Shown piece by piece: positions 34,477-45,931 of a stretch of DNA of 64,000 bases; within the stretch, counting starts at the first letter, position 1; each line of letters begins with the position of its first letter. A program made the position numbers and the translations under genes. The notes under the pieces were generated by a model. The model was not told the origin of the DNA. It saw nothing but the letters and a program-made list of their open reading frames with translations, and ran no database searches. Origin of the DNA: Tricholomella constricta (taxonomy: Eukaryota; Basidiomycota; Agaricomycetes; Agaricales; Lyophyllaceae); NCBI GenBank assembly GCA_013368375.1, contig JAACJP010000002.1:1488001-1552000 (forward strand), read 5' to 3'.

Positions 34477-34724
34477 ACGGATTGTTGGGAGTCCTTCCAC
34501 TAAGCCGCGCGAAAATATCAAATTTTGGCACCAGTGTGATGGCAACTTCGACGCGTTGCGTTGCCTTTTTGAGCGTGAAGTCGGACATTGCGTATTTGAC
34601 GCAGGCCGATTTTGGGGGGTTTTGGCCGACAAACATGGGAGCTTCCCGGGGCCTAATTGTTCACATCCGAGTCACAACTGTCAATCCCCAACGCGAATGA
34701 TCTCGCAACATCGGGACCCAAATC

Positions 34725-36058
34725 ATGCAGCATCCATCGACTTCCTCTGGCGTTCAAAGCTCTGCGGAGATTCCCTTAGTGGCACATCAGTGTCTTCCCA
34801 GTACACTGACCGACCGAATCCCAGGCGAACTTCACGACCGCATCATCGACCATCTCCATTCTGATCCATCAGTTCTACTAACATGCAGCCTGGTATCTCG
34901 CGCTTGGCTACGCGCAAGCCGCCACCACCTCATCCCAACACTCGAAATCCGGCGCCAGAATGCGCCGATGCTTCGCAAGCTTCTTGGCGCGCCTTATGCT
35001 ACGCTCGACGCATCTGTCCGCCGACTCTCACTGCGCGCAGGCAAGGCTGTTTCTCCGGATCGCTTCCTTGGCAGCGAGATCCTGCTGCTACCTGCTGTCC
35101 AGTCTCTGCTGCTATCAGCGTCGTATCTTGTTCCAGTTGGCAAACTCCTGTCATGGACACGGTGCTATGCCCACCGGCTCGTCGAGTTCGTCCTATACCA
35201 CATAAAAATCGATTCTCTCTCCGAGTTCGTGGAGGGGTTGAATGATTTCAAAGTCCTCCGACACCTCGCAATGGTTGGTGTCGTCTGGGGAAATTCCTAT
35301 CTGCCCACGGTGGTGGAAGGGAGTGATACAGCAGACACGGATACTGCACTTCTCCCTTCGCTACGTTCTCTTGTTCTCACTGGACAAGCTGCCGGCCTTG
35401 TATGGTGGCTCCTTGCAAGAGACATTGCATCCATTGCACGACTGGACCTCAGGCTAAAAACCGGGAGACATGTCAACTTGGAAGCATCCCAAGTGCCCCT
35501 TGACATTGGTCGATACTATCGCGCATTGGGCTCAAGTCTCCAAGAGCTTGATTTATACGATCCGCGGGGCGACCACAGTGCGTGGACCCCACCTATGTTT
35601 CCATGAACTATATGATATACCATCTCCCAGGTAAAATAGACCTGTCGACTAACAACAATCTTCGTGAACTGTGGTTCCATGATGTTGTGCTATCGCTTGG
35701 AGGGTGGGTGTTAGATGCGCTCGCGCAGGTCACATCGCCGCATCTACATACAATTACATTGTTCATCTTCAGCGATGACCATGGCCAGCGGGTCAAGCTC
35801 GACATGTTCAACTGGCGCGCATTCACCGAGCTCCTGTCCAATACGCCCATCAGTCCGTCGCTCAAAACCATTCGAATCATTTGGCTTGGGTACTACAATT
35901 TCGTGGAGTTTGTGGCAGCGGAGGTATTGAAGAGACTGGCTGGGCAGGTTCCAGGTGTGGAGTTGGTCATTATTCCTGATTTCATTGGTGCAAACGAGAC
36001 AACGTTCGGTGCCACGACACATGGACGGCTGTTTGACAGACGCAATAGTGTGCTGTAG
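34725..36058 (+). pseudogene. F-box-like leucine-rich gene, copy 1, frameshifted
   Basis: From ATG 34725 the frame contains an F-box-like region (LTDRIPGELHDRIIDHLHSD then SLVSRAWLRASRHHL) and a leucine-rich body. It is open to 35606. At 35587-35590 a run of four C replaces the five C present in copy 2, and the frame shifts; the remaining body continues in another frame to 36058 and ends RLFDRRNSVL as in copy 2. Copy 2 reads through this point, which shows the break is in copy 1. F-box proteins bind Skp1 in SCF ubiquitin ligases, but this copy would lose its C-terminal 150 residues. A Ty3/Gypsy nest sits 117 bp after its stop. Confidence 0.8.
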
Positions 36059-36170
36059 GAGGCATTTCAAGTGCAATTTGATAAAGAAAAGGGGTACTTG
36101 GTTACTCGAACTCAGTGTTGTAGCAAGTTGCTCGATGAGAGTGTGCAGGATGACAGGTGTGGATGTAGAG

Positions 36171-36175
36171 GTTGT
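36171..36175. repeat. target-site duplication of outer element, left
   Basis: GTTGT precedes the left LTR and recurs right after the right LTR at 47260-47264. Five bases is the normal size for Ty3/Gypsy integrases. Confidence 0.92.
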
Positions 36176-36321
36176 TGTTACGGTCAAGGTTGAGACAATA
36201 GACTTAGGACGAGGGACGAAGCGTAGCAGCTATGAATGTGTTGATTGAACTAAGGAAAAAGTGTATCGTAAAATAACGCGTAAGTAAGTAGGTGAGACAT
36301 AATGTAGTAGTGACCGTGACA
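36176..36321 (-). repeat. 3' LTR of outer element
   Basis: This 146-bp repeat begins TGTTACGGTCAAGG and ends GTGACCGTGACA on the plus strand. It matches 47114-47259 except at 36303 (T here, C there). Confidence 0.95.
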
Positions 36322-36325
36322 TTAT

Positions 36326-36334
36326 CCCCCTTTT
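36326..36334 (-). other. polypurine tract of outer element
   Basis: On the minus strand AAAAGGGGG lies 4 nt before the 3' LTR. It would prime plus-strand DNA synthesis. It doubles as the last pol codons. Confidence 0.8.
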
Positions 36335-36467
36335 AATGGTGGATCGAGGCGATTGGGAGGCCGAGAGACGCGACCTGTGCGAGTAGTGGTAGTAGGCGGA
36401 GGTACGTAAACAGAACGAGGATTTTCATGTATAGTAGGAGGAGAAACGGGACGAGGATGAGGAAACG

Positions 36468-36472
36468 ACGAC
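36468..36472. repeat. target-site duplication of inner element, left
   Basis: ACGAC here and at 41789-41793 flanks the inner element exactly. Confidence 0.93.
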
Positions 36473-36971
36473 TGTTAGGGCGACCTCAGCTGCAGAGCTT
36501 AGTCGTGCTGGCAGAGGGGAATCCAATGTTATATTATGTACGGTAGAGAGAGCGTAAGTAAACCTACCTGGCAGAGGGGAATCCAATGAGAATAGAGTAA
36601 AGGATTCCCCCATGTCAGGAGGATGACTATATACGAGTAAGATACGTGAGGGCCGGCTCTCTGGGGTGTATGGTACGTAAATGATAACGGATGGGCAGCG
36701 GGGCATGTACGCGTGTATGTACACATTCCCGACGCTGTCCGATCCTCGTGGCTCAGGGCGCGGGCACGAGGTCGGGCGACCGACGTCGGGATGTCGGACG
36801 TCGGGATCGGGCGCGCGCTGGAAGGGGAGGTAGCGACAGGGATGTATAAGTATGTACACCGACGCTTGGGTCGGAGCGTCGGGGTCGGGGGCGCGATCGG
36901 TCGGGAGCGATCGCACGTGTCGGGGGACAGTCGGTGAGCGTCGGAGGGCGTGAACGGGCGTTCCCCTAACA
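36473..36971 (-). repeat. 3' LTR of inner element
   Basis: The 499-bp repeat starts TGTTAGGGCGACCTCAG and ends CCCCTAACA on the plus strand. It contains an internal direct repeat, CTGGCAGAGGGGAATCCAAT, twice about 67 bp apart, and a GTCGG-rich middle. Its sequence matches 41290-41788. Confidence 0.96.
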
Positions 36972-39900
36972 TCACCCCCCCTTTTGAATCGCAACGACTC
37001 GGTGCGGGGCCGCGGTGGCGAAGACGGCCGGGGATAACATGAATATGCCACGAATGTGGCGGGCAGCGTCAGGGTTGTCACGGTGGAACTTTCGCACCAG
37101 ATCGGGGGCGGCGACATTTTCGCGAGGTTCCCAAGAAGCTTCTTCGTAACCATAGCCCTTCCACAGGACCTTGTACTGTAGTTTTTTGCGGAAGGTTCGG
37201 CTATCGAGGATCTTTTCAACTTCGTAATGGGGTTCGTCGTCGATTATGTCGGGGGGCGGAGGGGGATCGGATCGACGACCTTCGATCGGATCAGCGACGG
37301 CAGGGATGAGCTTCACGACGTGGAAGACTGGGTGGATGCGCTTCATGGACTGAGGCAGCAGGAGGCGGTATGCAAGCGGGCCGACTCGCCTTTGCACGAC
37401 GAAAGGGCCAAGGTAGCGATGCGACAACTTCTTAGATGGTCGGGTCGTAGAAATGTCGGTCGCGTCCAAGTATACCTTGTCGCCAGGCTGGTAGTCGGGC
37501 GTTGGGGCGTGTCACTGGTTGTAATACCGCTCCATGTCGTCTTTGGCCTTTGAAAGCGCTGCCTTGGCTTCCTCCTGTGCTTCCTTCATGCGCTCCACGA
37601 ACTCGTCGGCTGACTCGTTCTTGGAAGCGCCCCGACGCGGCTCAAAGCCCATGCGCGGATGCCGACCAGTGTCAAGCAGGAAGGGGGTCTGCTGCGTCGC
37701 CGAATGTACATGGTTGTTGTAACTGAATTCGGCGTCGGGCAGGAGATCCTCCCAATCGTTCTGGCGCTCATTGCAGAAGACTCGCAAGAACTGTTCCAGT
37801 TCCTGGTTGACACGCTCCGTCTGTCCGTCGGTCTGTGGGTGGTACGCCGTCGAGGCCGACAGCTTGATACCCAGGAGTCTGTACAGTTCGCGCGTGAACT
37901 CGGCGACGAACTGTGGACCTCGATCGGAGACGAATGCGTCAGGGAGACCGTGCAGCTTCCAGACGTGGCGACGGTAGAGGTTCGCAGCTCCCAGGGCTGA
38001 ACAAGTCGTGTGCGACGCGATGAAGTGCGCGCGCTTTCCGACCGAATCCACGACATTCATGATCGCGTCGTGGCCGTTGGACTCTGGAAGTTCGGTGATG
38101 AAGTCGACCGATACGACATTCCATCGGCCTTCGGGGATGGGAAGCGGCTGCAGCTGTCCGACGGGGGGTTGGCGGCGAGGTTTCGTGCGCAGACACATGT
38201 CACAGGTGCTGGTGTACGAACCGATGAAGCGCGACATCTGGGGCCACCAGTAGTTGCGCGACACCAGTTCGAGCGTCTTCCAGCGACCGGGGTGACCAGC
38301 GACCTTGGAGTCGTGGTGCTGCTCCACAATGCGTCGGCGAAGGTCTGGGACGTTTGGGACATAGATCCGTCCACGGAACGTGAGCAGACCGCCTTCCTCT
38401 CCCCACTCGCCAAAGCGAAGGGAGCGGCCGGCGATCTTGGATGCTTTGACCAGTTGCGCCGCTTTCGCGACCGCATCCTCCTGAGCTCCATCGCAATTGC
38501 CCTTGCGGATCGCTTTCAGCACGTCATCCTCCTCTCCGACCAGTGCAAGGCCTTCAGTTGCACGAACGGCGAAGAATTCTGGTTTGAGCAGCACGATGTT
38601 GGCGTTGTCGGCGCTTCCGTCGCCATGGGCGGGGCGACGCGATAACGCGTCGGGTTTGCCCATGCTACGGCCAGGACGGTGGTGGAGGGCGAAGTCGAAG
38701 TTAGCGAGGTAAAGCGACCATCGGGCTTGACGCCGATTGAGTTTCTTCGCGGTGAGGAAGTACTCAAGGTTCTTGTGGTCGGTCCAGATCTCCACCTTGT
38801 GCTTTGCGCCTTCTACGAAGTGTCGCCATTCCTCCAGAGACCGGATGATCGCCAGCATCTCTTTGTCATGGATCTCGTAGTTCCGCTCGACGGCGTTCAA
38901 GCTCTTCGAGTAGAACGCGACCGGGTGCCACTTGCCATCGGACGGCGACTCTTGCGACAGGACCGCGCCCGTTGCGAAGTCGGAGGAGTCGGCTTCGATG
39001 CGGTACGGTCGGTCGTCATCGGGGAACATGAGGACTGGCCCCAACGTGATCGCAGACTTCAGAAGGGCAAAGGCCGACTGCTCCGACTCTCCCCACCGCC
39101 AGGCGACGTCCTTGCCCGTCAGATCGAACAGGGGTCGGGCGTGGTGCGAGAAGTCCTGGATGAACCGTCGGTAGAAATTGGTGAAGCCTAGGAACGCTTG
39201 CACCTCCTTCTTGTTCTTCGGCGCCGGCCATTCCAACACTCCAGCGACTTTAACCGGATCCATTTCCGCTTGCCCTTGCGAAATGATCAGCCCGAGATAC
39301 TCGATCTTAGTCTGCTCGAATTCGCATTTCTCGGGCTTTAAGAACAGCTGATGTTCGCGGAGTCGGTCCAGTACCAGTCGCGTGACCCGATGGTGTTCCT
39401 CTAGCGTCTTTGTATAAATCAAGATGTCATCGAGGTACACGCAAACAACACCTTCGGCGATCAGATCGCGGAAGATATCATTCATCATGGTCTGAAATGT
39501 GGCGGGGCTGTTCGTGAGGCCGAAGAACATGACGAGCGGCTCGAAGAGGCCGCGATTCGTCCGAAACGCTGCCTTCCACTCGTCGCCTTCCTTGATCCGG
39601 ATGTTGTTGTACCCCCATCGGACGTCCAACTTGGTGAAGTACCGCGCGCCGCGAAGGTTATTCACCAGTTCGCTAATGAGGGGCAGCGGGTATCGGTTCT
39701 TCACTGTGAGCGCATTGAGCGTCCGATAGTCCTGAACCAGTCGGAGCGACCCGTCCTTCTTCTTGATGAAGAAGACCGGCGACGCCATGGGCGACTTGGA
39801 CGGTCGGATGCGACCTGTCTCGAGGTTCTCCTTGAGGAACGCGTCGAGTTCGACCTGTTCTGCCGGTGAGAGCGGGTAGACCTTTGTGCCCGTCGGCGAC

Positions 39901-41162
39901 GCGCCCGGCTCCAGTTCGATGGCATGATCCCATTGCTTGCGCTCTGGAAGCTCATCGAATGCGACTTTGGAGAAGACATCTTCAAATTCGTGGAGGTGGG
40001 TCGGTACTGCGTCACAGAAAGTTCTGGGCACGGAGTTAGCAGCGTGCGCTTCCGCAAGTCGCTGCGATGTCGTTTGGCTGGCCCGAATATGTTCGGCGGT
40101 CGGAGTCGGATGGATCGCGGTCGCGAAGATGCGATCGCCATTCAGGAAGGTTTCCACCAGGAAGTCGTCAGACTCTGGGTCAGGTTCCTCCAGGATCGGG
40201 GTGTAAGGGAGGAACTCCTCCTCATCAGAGTCGTCCTCAACATATGGGTTGGTCGGGGCTCGCAGGTCGGGCTCAGTCATCGGGATACCGTCGGCTCGAC
40301 AGGCGCGGATCGCTGCGCGCACTCTGGTGCGTGCGCGCCGATCGGCTTTGACCTCGTCCTTGCAGGTGTCACACTGCGTCGGACAGCGACTCATCTTCAC
40401 CTCCTTGGTCTCCCAATCGATCTCGGGGTTATGGTTTTTAAGCCAGTTGAACCCGAGGATCATGTCTTGCTTGCCTAACTGGGTGACCCCGAAGACGGCT
40501 CGTTCGGTATGACCGTTGTATCGCAAGACAGCTTCTACGATGCAAGAGACCGAACCGCCTTCGTTGAGGGTGCCATCCACATTGTAAACCGGGGATGGCC
40601 GACTAAGCACCTTGGTCGTGAGCTTGTGTTTCTCGACGAAAGCGACATTGAGAAAACTGCCGGTCGCTCCGCTGTCCACTAGGGCAGTGACGGCATGCGA
40701 CTCCTGGGTGTCGGTGGTCTCCAGTTCGACGTTGAGCCACAGGGATCTGGGGCAGGGGGAGGCAGCGGCGATGAAGCGACTAGGAAGTCGCTTTTCCCAG
40801 CGGGGTAGGCCACGACGCGACGGGGCGATCGGCTTTGCGACTGCGATCGGTGTCGTCGGGTTGGAGGGGTTTTGTACGTCTTTGTCGGTCGGTTCACTCG
40901 TCGGAATAGCAGCAATATTAGGTGTATTGGCGTATTCTACGGATAAAGGAGCGAACCGATTACGACTAGACAACGGGGGCGTACGTTCCACCCGTTGTGT
41001 GATTAAAAACCCTCCTCGGCGTCGGAGGCGGTCCATAGAGGCCGAGTTGGAGGTATTGGAGGCAGAGAGAGCCGAAATTGTGGCTTCCATATTCGCCAAC
41101 CGCTCCTCCGTCGTGAGGAAGGGAGAGAACGGTCGCTGCGACATGTCACCAAATTCGGACAT
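36972..41162 (-). pseudogene. inner pol (protease-RT-RNase H-integrase-chromodomain) with one TGA
   Basis: From ATG 41162 the frame encodes 1216 residues to a TGA at 37512-37514 and then continues in the same frame to 36972. Residues 1-95 are a gag remnant without capsid or CCHC knuckle. Protease LVDSGATGS is at 161, RT YLDD at 576, RNase H IEADSSDFATGAVL near 740, and integrase has its HH-CC part (HHDSKVAGHPGRW, CDMCLRTK) and catalytic core with VSDRGPQF and HPQTDGQTERVN. After the TGA come the integrase tail (HRYLGPFVVQRRVG) and a chromodomain (YKVLWKGYGYEEASWEPREN). The usual RT motif MPFGL reads MFFGL here. The TGA removes the tail unless it is read through. Confidence 0.9.
36975..36985 (-). 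other. polypurine tract of inner element
   Basis: On the minus strand AAAAGGGGGGG ends 3 nt before the 3' LTR. It is the expected plus-strand primer site. Confidence 0.82.
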
Positions 41163-41275
41163 CTCGAAACGGGACTGGGCGGGCGATCGGAGCGAGCGCG
41201 CGTTGGACGGTCGCGTGTAGCAGACGCGTGTTTCGGCGCGGAAGCGGATCGGTCGGCTTCGTCGGGTTTCTAGAG

Positions 41276-41287
41276 TTACTCTATTCT
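41276..41287 (-). other. self-primer binding site of inner element
   Basis: On the minus strand AGAATAGAGTAA lies 2 nt inside the 5' LTR. It is complementary to the LTR segment at 41406-41417, which on the minus strand would be the first bases of the transcript. A TATATAG at 41444-41450 sits about 27 nt upstream of that point, as expected for a start site. No match to a tRNA 3' end was recognised. Confidence 0.72.
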
Positions 41288-41289
41288 GC

Positions 41290-41788
41290 TGTTAGGGCGA
41301 CCTCAGCTGCAGAGCTTAGTCGTGCTGGCAGAGGGGAATCCAATGTTATATTATGTACGGTAGAGAGAGCGTAAGTAAACCTACCTGGCAGAGGGGAATC
41401 CAATGAGAATAGAGTAAAGGATTCCCCCATGTCAGGAGGATGACTATATACGAGTAAGATACGTGAGGGCCGGCTCTCTGGGGTGTATGGTACGTAAATG
41501 ATAACGGATGGGCAGCGGGGCATGTACGCGTGTATGTACACATTCCCGACGCTGTCCGATCCTCGTGGCTCAGGGCGCGGGCACGAGGTCGGGCGACCGA
41601 CGTCGGGATGTCGGACGTCGGGATCGGGCGCGCGCTGGAAGGGGAGGTAGCGACAGGGATGTATAAGTATGTACACCGACGCTTGGGTCGGAGCGTCGGG
41701 GTCGGGGGCGCGATCGGTCGGGAGCGATCGCACGTGTCGGGGGACAGTCGGTGAGCGTCGGAGGGCGTGAACGGGCGTTCCCCTAACA
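41290..41788 (-). repeat. 5' LTR of inner element, with promoter
   Basis: Second 499-bp LTR of the inner element. On the minus strand it has a TATA-like TATATAG at 41444-41450 upstream of the inferred transcript start at 41417. Confidence 0.96.
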
Positions 41789-41793
41789 ACGAC
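41789..41793. repeat. target-site duplication of inner element, right
   Basis: ACGAC, the partner of 36468-36472. Confidence 0.93.
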
Positions 41794-44700
41794 GAACCGT
41801 GAGCCGAACTCTGTTCACGACCGTCTACCGAGGTTGACACGGCTCCTGGCGTAACACCAGTTACGTCGAAGTGCGACACGGGAGACTCGGACGTAGAGAG
41901 GGGAAGTTCGGTCGATGGAACATCTTGGGCGTCGTGAGTGGAACTAGTAGGTAAATTGTCAGTAATAAGAGAAAAGTGTTGTTGTAACGTAATAGGATGA
42001 GGCCTCGGGGCTCGGGGGTGACGACGGTGGAAACGATCGATAAGTTCGTTGGCGGTGGTAGGGATGTCGGAGAGGGCGATCCAGGAATTTTCTGAGTCGG
42101 GAAGGGAGTGCCAGTGGACGAAGTATTCATATCAATGACCGATTTTGCGAGAGTCGAGGATGTTGGAAATGGATGGGGTAGAGTCGGCGAGTTGGAAGGG
42201 TCGAGGAGAGGAGTGGGGATGGAATTCCGAAGGGTCTTGATAGGGTTCTAATAGGGAGGTGTGGAACACGGGATGGAGTCGAGAGAGATAGGATGGGAGG
42301 CGTAGCTGATACGTCTGCAAGCCGATACGACGAACGACTGGGAAAGGGCCGAGGCGTCGATGATCCAATTTGAGCGACGGCCTAGTCGTCCGAATGTTAC
42401 GGCGAAGTAGCCATACCAATTGGTCGGGAGAATAGGATGGAGAGGGTAAGACCTTGGTGTCGAATATTCTCTTTTGACGATCTTGAGAATACTGAAGTTC
42501 GGCGCGTAGTTCGGAATGGATTTGATCTAAACGTAGAGCTAAATCGTCAGCAGCAGGGACGGTAGAGACTTCAGAAAGTTTAGGAGTGAAGGTAGGATGG
42601 AAACCATAGTTGGCGTAGAATGGCGAATGTTTCGTTGATGAGTTTTCGGAGTTGTTGAAAACGAATTCTGCCAGGGGAAGGTAATCAACCCAATCGTCCT
42701 GCTGGTACGAGCAATACGCGCACAGATAGCCCTCGAGAGTCTGATTAGTACGCTCTGTGAGGCCATCCGTGCGTGGGTGATAGGCTGTGGAGAAACGAGC
42801 GTCGATGTCGAGACGCGAAGTAAGTTCTTTCCAAAAGTTAGAAACAAAAAGGGTGCCACGATCCGAGATGATGGAATCTGGGAGACCGTGGTAGCGAAAT
42901 ATGCGATCGACAAATAACCATGCGAGATCCGACGCGGTCATCGACTCTGTACAGGGAATGAAGTGTGTTGCACGCGTTAGACGATCACAAACAACGAGAA
43001 TTGAATCGTAAGAATGAGAATTAGGAAGCTTAACAATAAAATCCATAGAAATTGATTTCCATGGGCGTTCAGGGATGTCGAGCGGTTGTAGAAGACCATA
43101 GGGCTTGTGGCGAGGGATCTTGATACGATTACACGTATCGCACGCTGAGACGTAGCGGCGGACATACGTATAGATTCCCGGCCAAGAGTAGTCGCGTAGA
43201 ATATTCTTGATGGTCAGAGTACGTCCAGGATGACCACCAAGTACACAATCATGGCGAGTATAGAGTATCTCGGCACGAAGGGACTTTGGTACAAAGACGC
43301 GACCGTTGTGGAATACCATGTCGTCTTGGGCCGTGAATTCCGTAGATCCATGAAGAAGTGCTTCTCGCCACTCGGAGTCTTCTTGGAACGCTGTTCGAAA
43401 ACGCTTGAGGAGTTCAGAATTGTCGATGGCGAGTGTTGTAAAGGCAGAAATTGAAGGCGAAATAGACGAATCTGTTTCGGAAGAAGGAAAAATGCGTTTA
43501 GTGTGCGACGAAGTAAGAATTGTCTTTCGTTGAGCCTCCAGGACGTCATCCCCTTTTTGAGGTAGGAAATCGGGGTGCCTAGATGGCGAGTCGGCGACGT
43601 TCTGAGTACCTGGGGCCCAATCGAGACAGAAATCGAACTCGGAAAGAAACATAGACCACCGAGCTTGGCGGCGATTAAGTAAACGAGAAGACATAAAATA
43701 CTCAAGATTTTTGTGGTCGCAAACCACCGAAATGGGGACGGAGGTACCCATCAGCCAAGGACGCATATCGCGAAATGAATCAACGATAGCAAGGAGTTCC
43801 TTGTCGTGGATGTCGTAATTAATTTCGGCAGGCGAGAGTTTTCGAGAGTAGTAGGCGACGGGGTGAAGTCGATTACTCTCATCGGGTTGCTGGAGAATAC
43901 CTGAAAGAGCGAAATCTGAAGCGTCAGTAGCAAGAGTAGAGGGTTTGGAGGGGTCGAAATGGCGCAAAACAGGGTACGAAGTAAAAGCGCGTTTAAGTTG
44001 TTCGAAAGACGAACGCGCGGAATCTGTGAAGTCGAAAGGAATATTTTTGTGAGTTAACTTGTTCAAAGGAAGGGCAATTTTGGCGTAGTGATCCACGAAA
44101 CGTCTGTAAAAATTAGTAAAACCAAGGAAAGATTGAATATCACGACGGTTTCGAGGAGTAGGCCATTCGGCAATGGTAGCGAGTTTTTTGGGATTCATCT
44201 TGATACCGTCAGCTCCGATGAGGAAGCCTAGGTATTCGACCTCGGTCTTGTCAAACTCGCACTTCTTCGCGTTAGCAAAAAGACGAGCTTGTCGAAGTCG
44301 ATCCAAAACCAATTTGACTTGATGATCGTGTTCTTCTTGGTTTCGAGAGAATATCAGAATATCGTCAAGATAAACGACGCAGAAGACGCCGATATAGTCC
44401 CGGAGAGTGTCCTGAATAAAAGCCTGAAAAGTCGCTGGAGCGTTAGTCAAACCAAATGGCATAACCAAATATTCATAGAGTCCTAGTGGTGTCCGAAAGG
44501 CGGTTTTCCATTCATCTCCTTCTCGAATGCGAACTAGATTGAATGTGTTCTTCAGGTCAATGACCGTGAAGAGTTTACATCCTTGCGTCCGATCCAAGAG
44601 ATCATCGACGTGGGGGAGAGGATACCGGTTCTTCTTCGTAATCGCGTTAAGACCACGATAGTCCACGCAGAGACGTAAATCGCCGGTTTTTCGTCGAATA

Positions 44701-45931
44701 AAGAGGATTGGCGAGGCGGCAGAGGAAGTCGAGCGCCTAATAAACCCTTTCTTGAGATAATCATCGAGGTATTCGGAAAGGTACTTTTGCTCTTCCTGAT
44801 TCAGTTGATAAATCGAGCCGAACGGAGGCGTTTTCCCTTCCTCGAGTTCGATAGATATATCGTAGGGTCGATGGGGCGGAAGGTGATTGACTTCTGTGGG
44901 AGTAAAGACAGTGTCAGCCCATGACATATACTTGGATGGTACGTGTTGGTATTGGTCGTTGGGTGGTGGCGCAGTCGGAACTTGGTCGTCAACTTCGTTT
45001 GAAGAGTCAGACGACGTAGCCGCGACATAGACGGGTGAACCTGTAGGGTGAAAACGGAAAAGTGAAACGGGAGCGTGTTTAGCGTATTTGAGAAAACGCT
45101 GTGGCGTGGTGACCGAAATGTTCGGCTTGGGCGTAGGCAAAGGATTATCTGTAGAGGAGCGACCGTAGCCGGTCCATTTAGCCAGAAGATTGAGATACGG
45201 TGGTGCCGAAGGCGTCTTGGGACGTGGTGGCGGCGTAAGTGTTGGCGTAGAAGACATAGGGGCGCTAGCGAGACCGAAGCCTAGGCCAGCCGTGGTGATG
45301 GGACAAGCTTGGATGGATGTAGACATAGAACTTGGAGGCTTAAGACCGAAGCCTTTAGCTGGAACTGTAATTGGATACGTGGGTGTGAGATTGCAACAGT
45401 CGAGCGAAAGGTCAGGATTCGACCAATCGATTCGAGGGTTGTGGCGACGAAGCCAATCGAGACCTAGAATTACAGGGAATGGGACAGCGACAACACCTAA
45501 TCGATGCACTCGGAGTGTTTATCCACGGTTAGTTGCGTAACAACATCAGAAGAGACAAGTCCAGAGGCGATAGGACGATTGTCCACCGCTATTATCGGTA
45601 CAGGTATGTCTTTAACGCGTCGCGGCAAGGAATGTCGCTTCGCAAAGACGTCCGAAATACATGATGCCGAAGCACCAGAGTCAACGAGAGCGAAAGTCTT
45701 GACAGACTTATGGTTCGGAAAATGAAGAGAAACAGAAATAAAGAAATGGTCGGGCGAAGAAATGTTCGTATCAGGAGGAAAATTATACCGAGGAGCATGG
45801 AATGACGAAACACGTGTCCATTTCCCGTTATCGAGCCGAGAAGAGTGGACGACGGGCTCCGGAGTGATCAGATGGGTCCTAGCATCATTATCCGGTAGCC
45901 CTTGGACCTCGTGAGGGGAACCGGTTAGGCT
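41789..45931 (-). pseudogene. outer pol (protease-RT-RNase H-integrase-chromodomain), broken
   Basis: Pol follows gag in the -1 frame from 45931. The protease part has LVDSGASAS near 45690. Protease frame is open down to 45500 and the RT frame is open from 45518, so a one-base change within 45500-45518 breaks the reading. The RT to integrase part (42132-45509) has FRTPLGLYEYLVMPFGLTN, YLDD, an RNase H with DASDFALSGIL, the integrase zinc part (HDCVLGGHPGRT, CDTCNRIK) and SDRGTLFVSNFWKEL with HPRTDGLTERTN. A TGA at 42132-42134 lies at the start of the chromodomain; the frame then goes on with YEYFVHWHSLPDSENSWIAL. It is cut at 41789 by the inner element. Confidence 0.9.

Larger units (their letters stand above)
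36322..36472 (-). pseudogene. C-terminal tail of outer pol, cut off by insertion
   Basis: On the minus strand this 151-bp segment continues the outer pol frame after the inner element is removed. It encodes a proline- and threonine-rich tail ending in RLDPPLKGG and a TAA at 36322-36324. The last codons overlap the polypurine tract. The inner element entered after the ACGAC at 36468-36472. Confidence 0.85.
36473..41788 (-). mobile_element. inner Ty3/Gypsy chromodomain LTR retrotransposon lacking capsid
   Basis: This 5,316-bp element has 499-bp LTRs with no difference that I could see, an ACGAC target duplication, a polypurine tract and a self-complementary priming site. One minus-strand frame covers a short gag remnant, protease, reverse transcriptase, RNase H, integrase and chromodomain, broken by a single TGA. 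No capsid or zinc-knuckle coding is present. Because the LTRs are the same, the copy integrated recently, after the outer element. It must have used Gag from another copy. Confidence 0.95.

Noticed and set aside
36713..36937. Identical 74-codon frames in both inner LTRs (36713-36937 and 41530-41754)
   Set aside because: They are the same because the LTRs match; the frame lies in GC-rich LTR sequence and has no domain.
37512..37514. Real end of the inner pol at TGA
   Set aside because: The same frame continues with the integrase tail and chromodomain, so the TGA is an internal break or readthrough site rather than the natural end.
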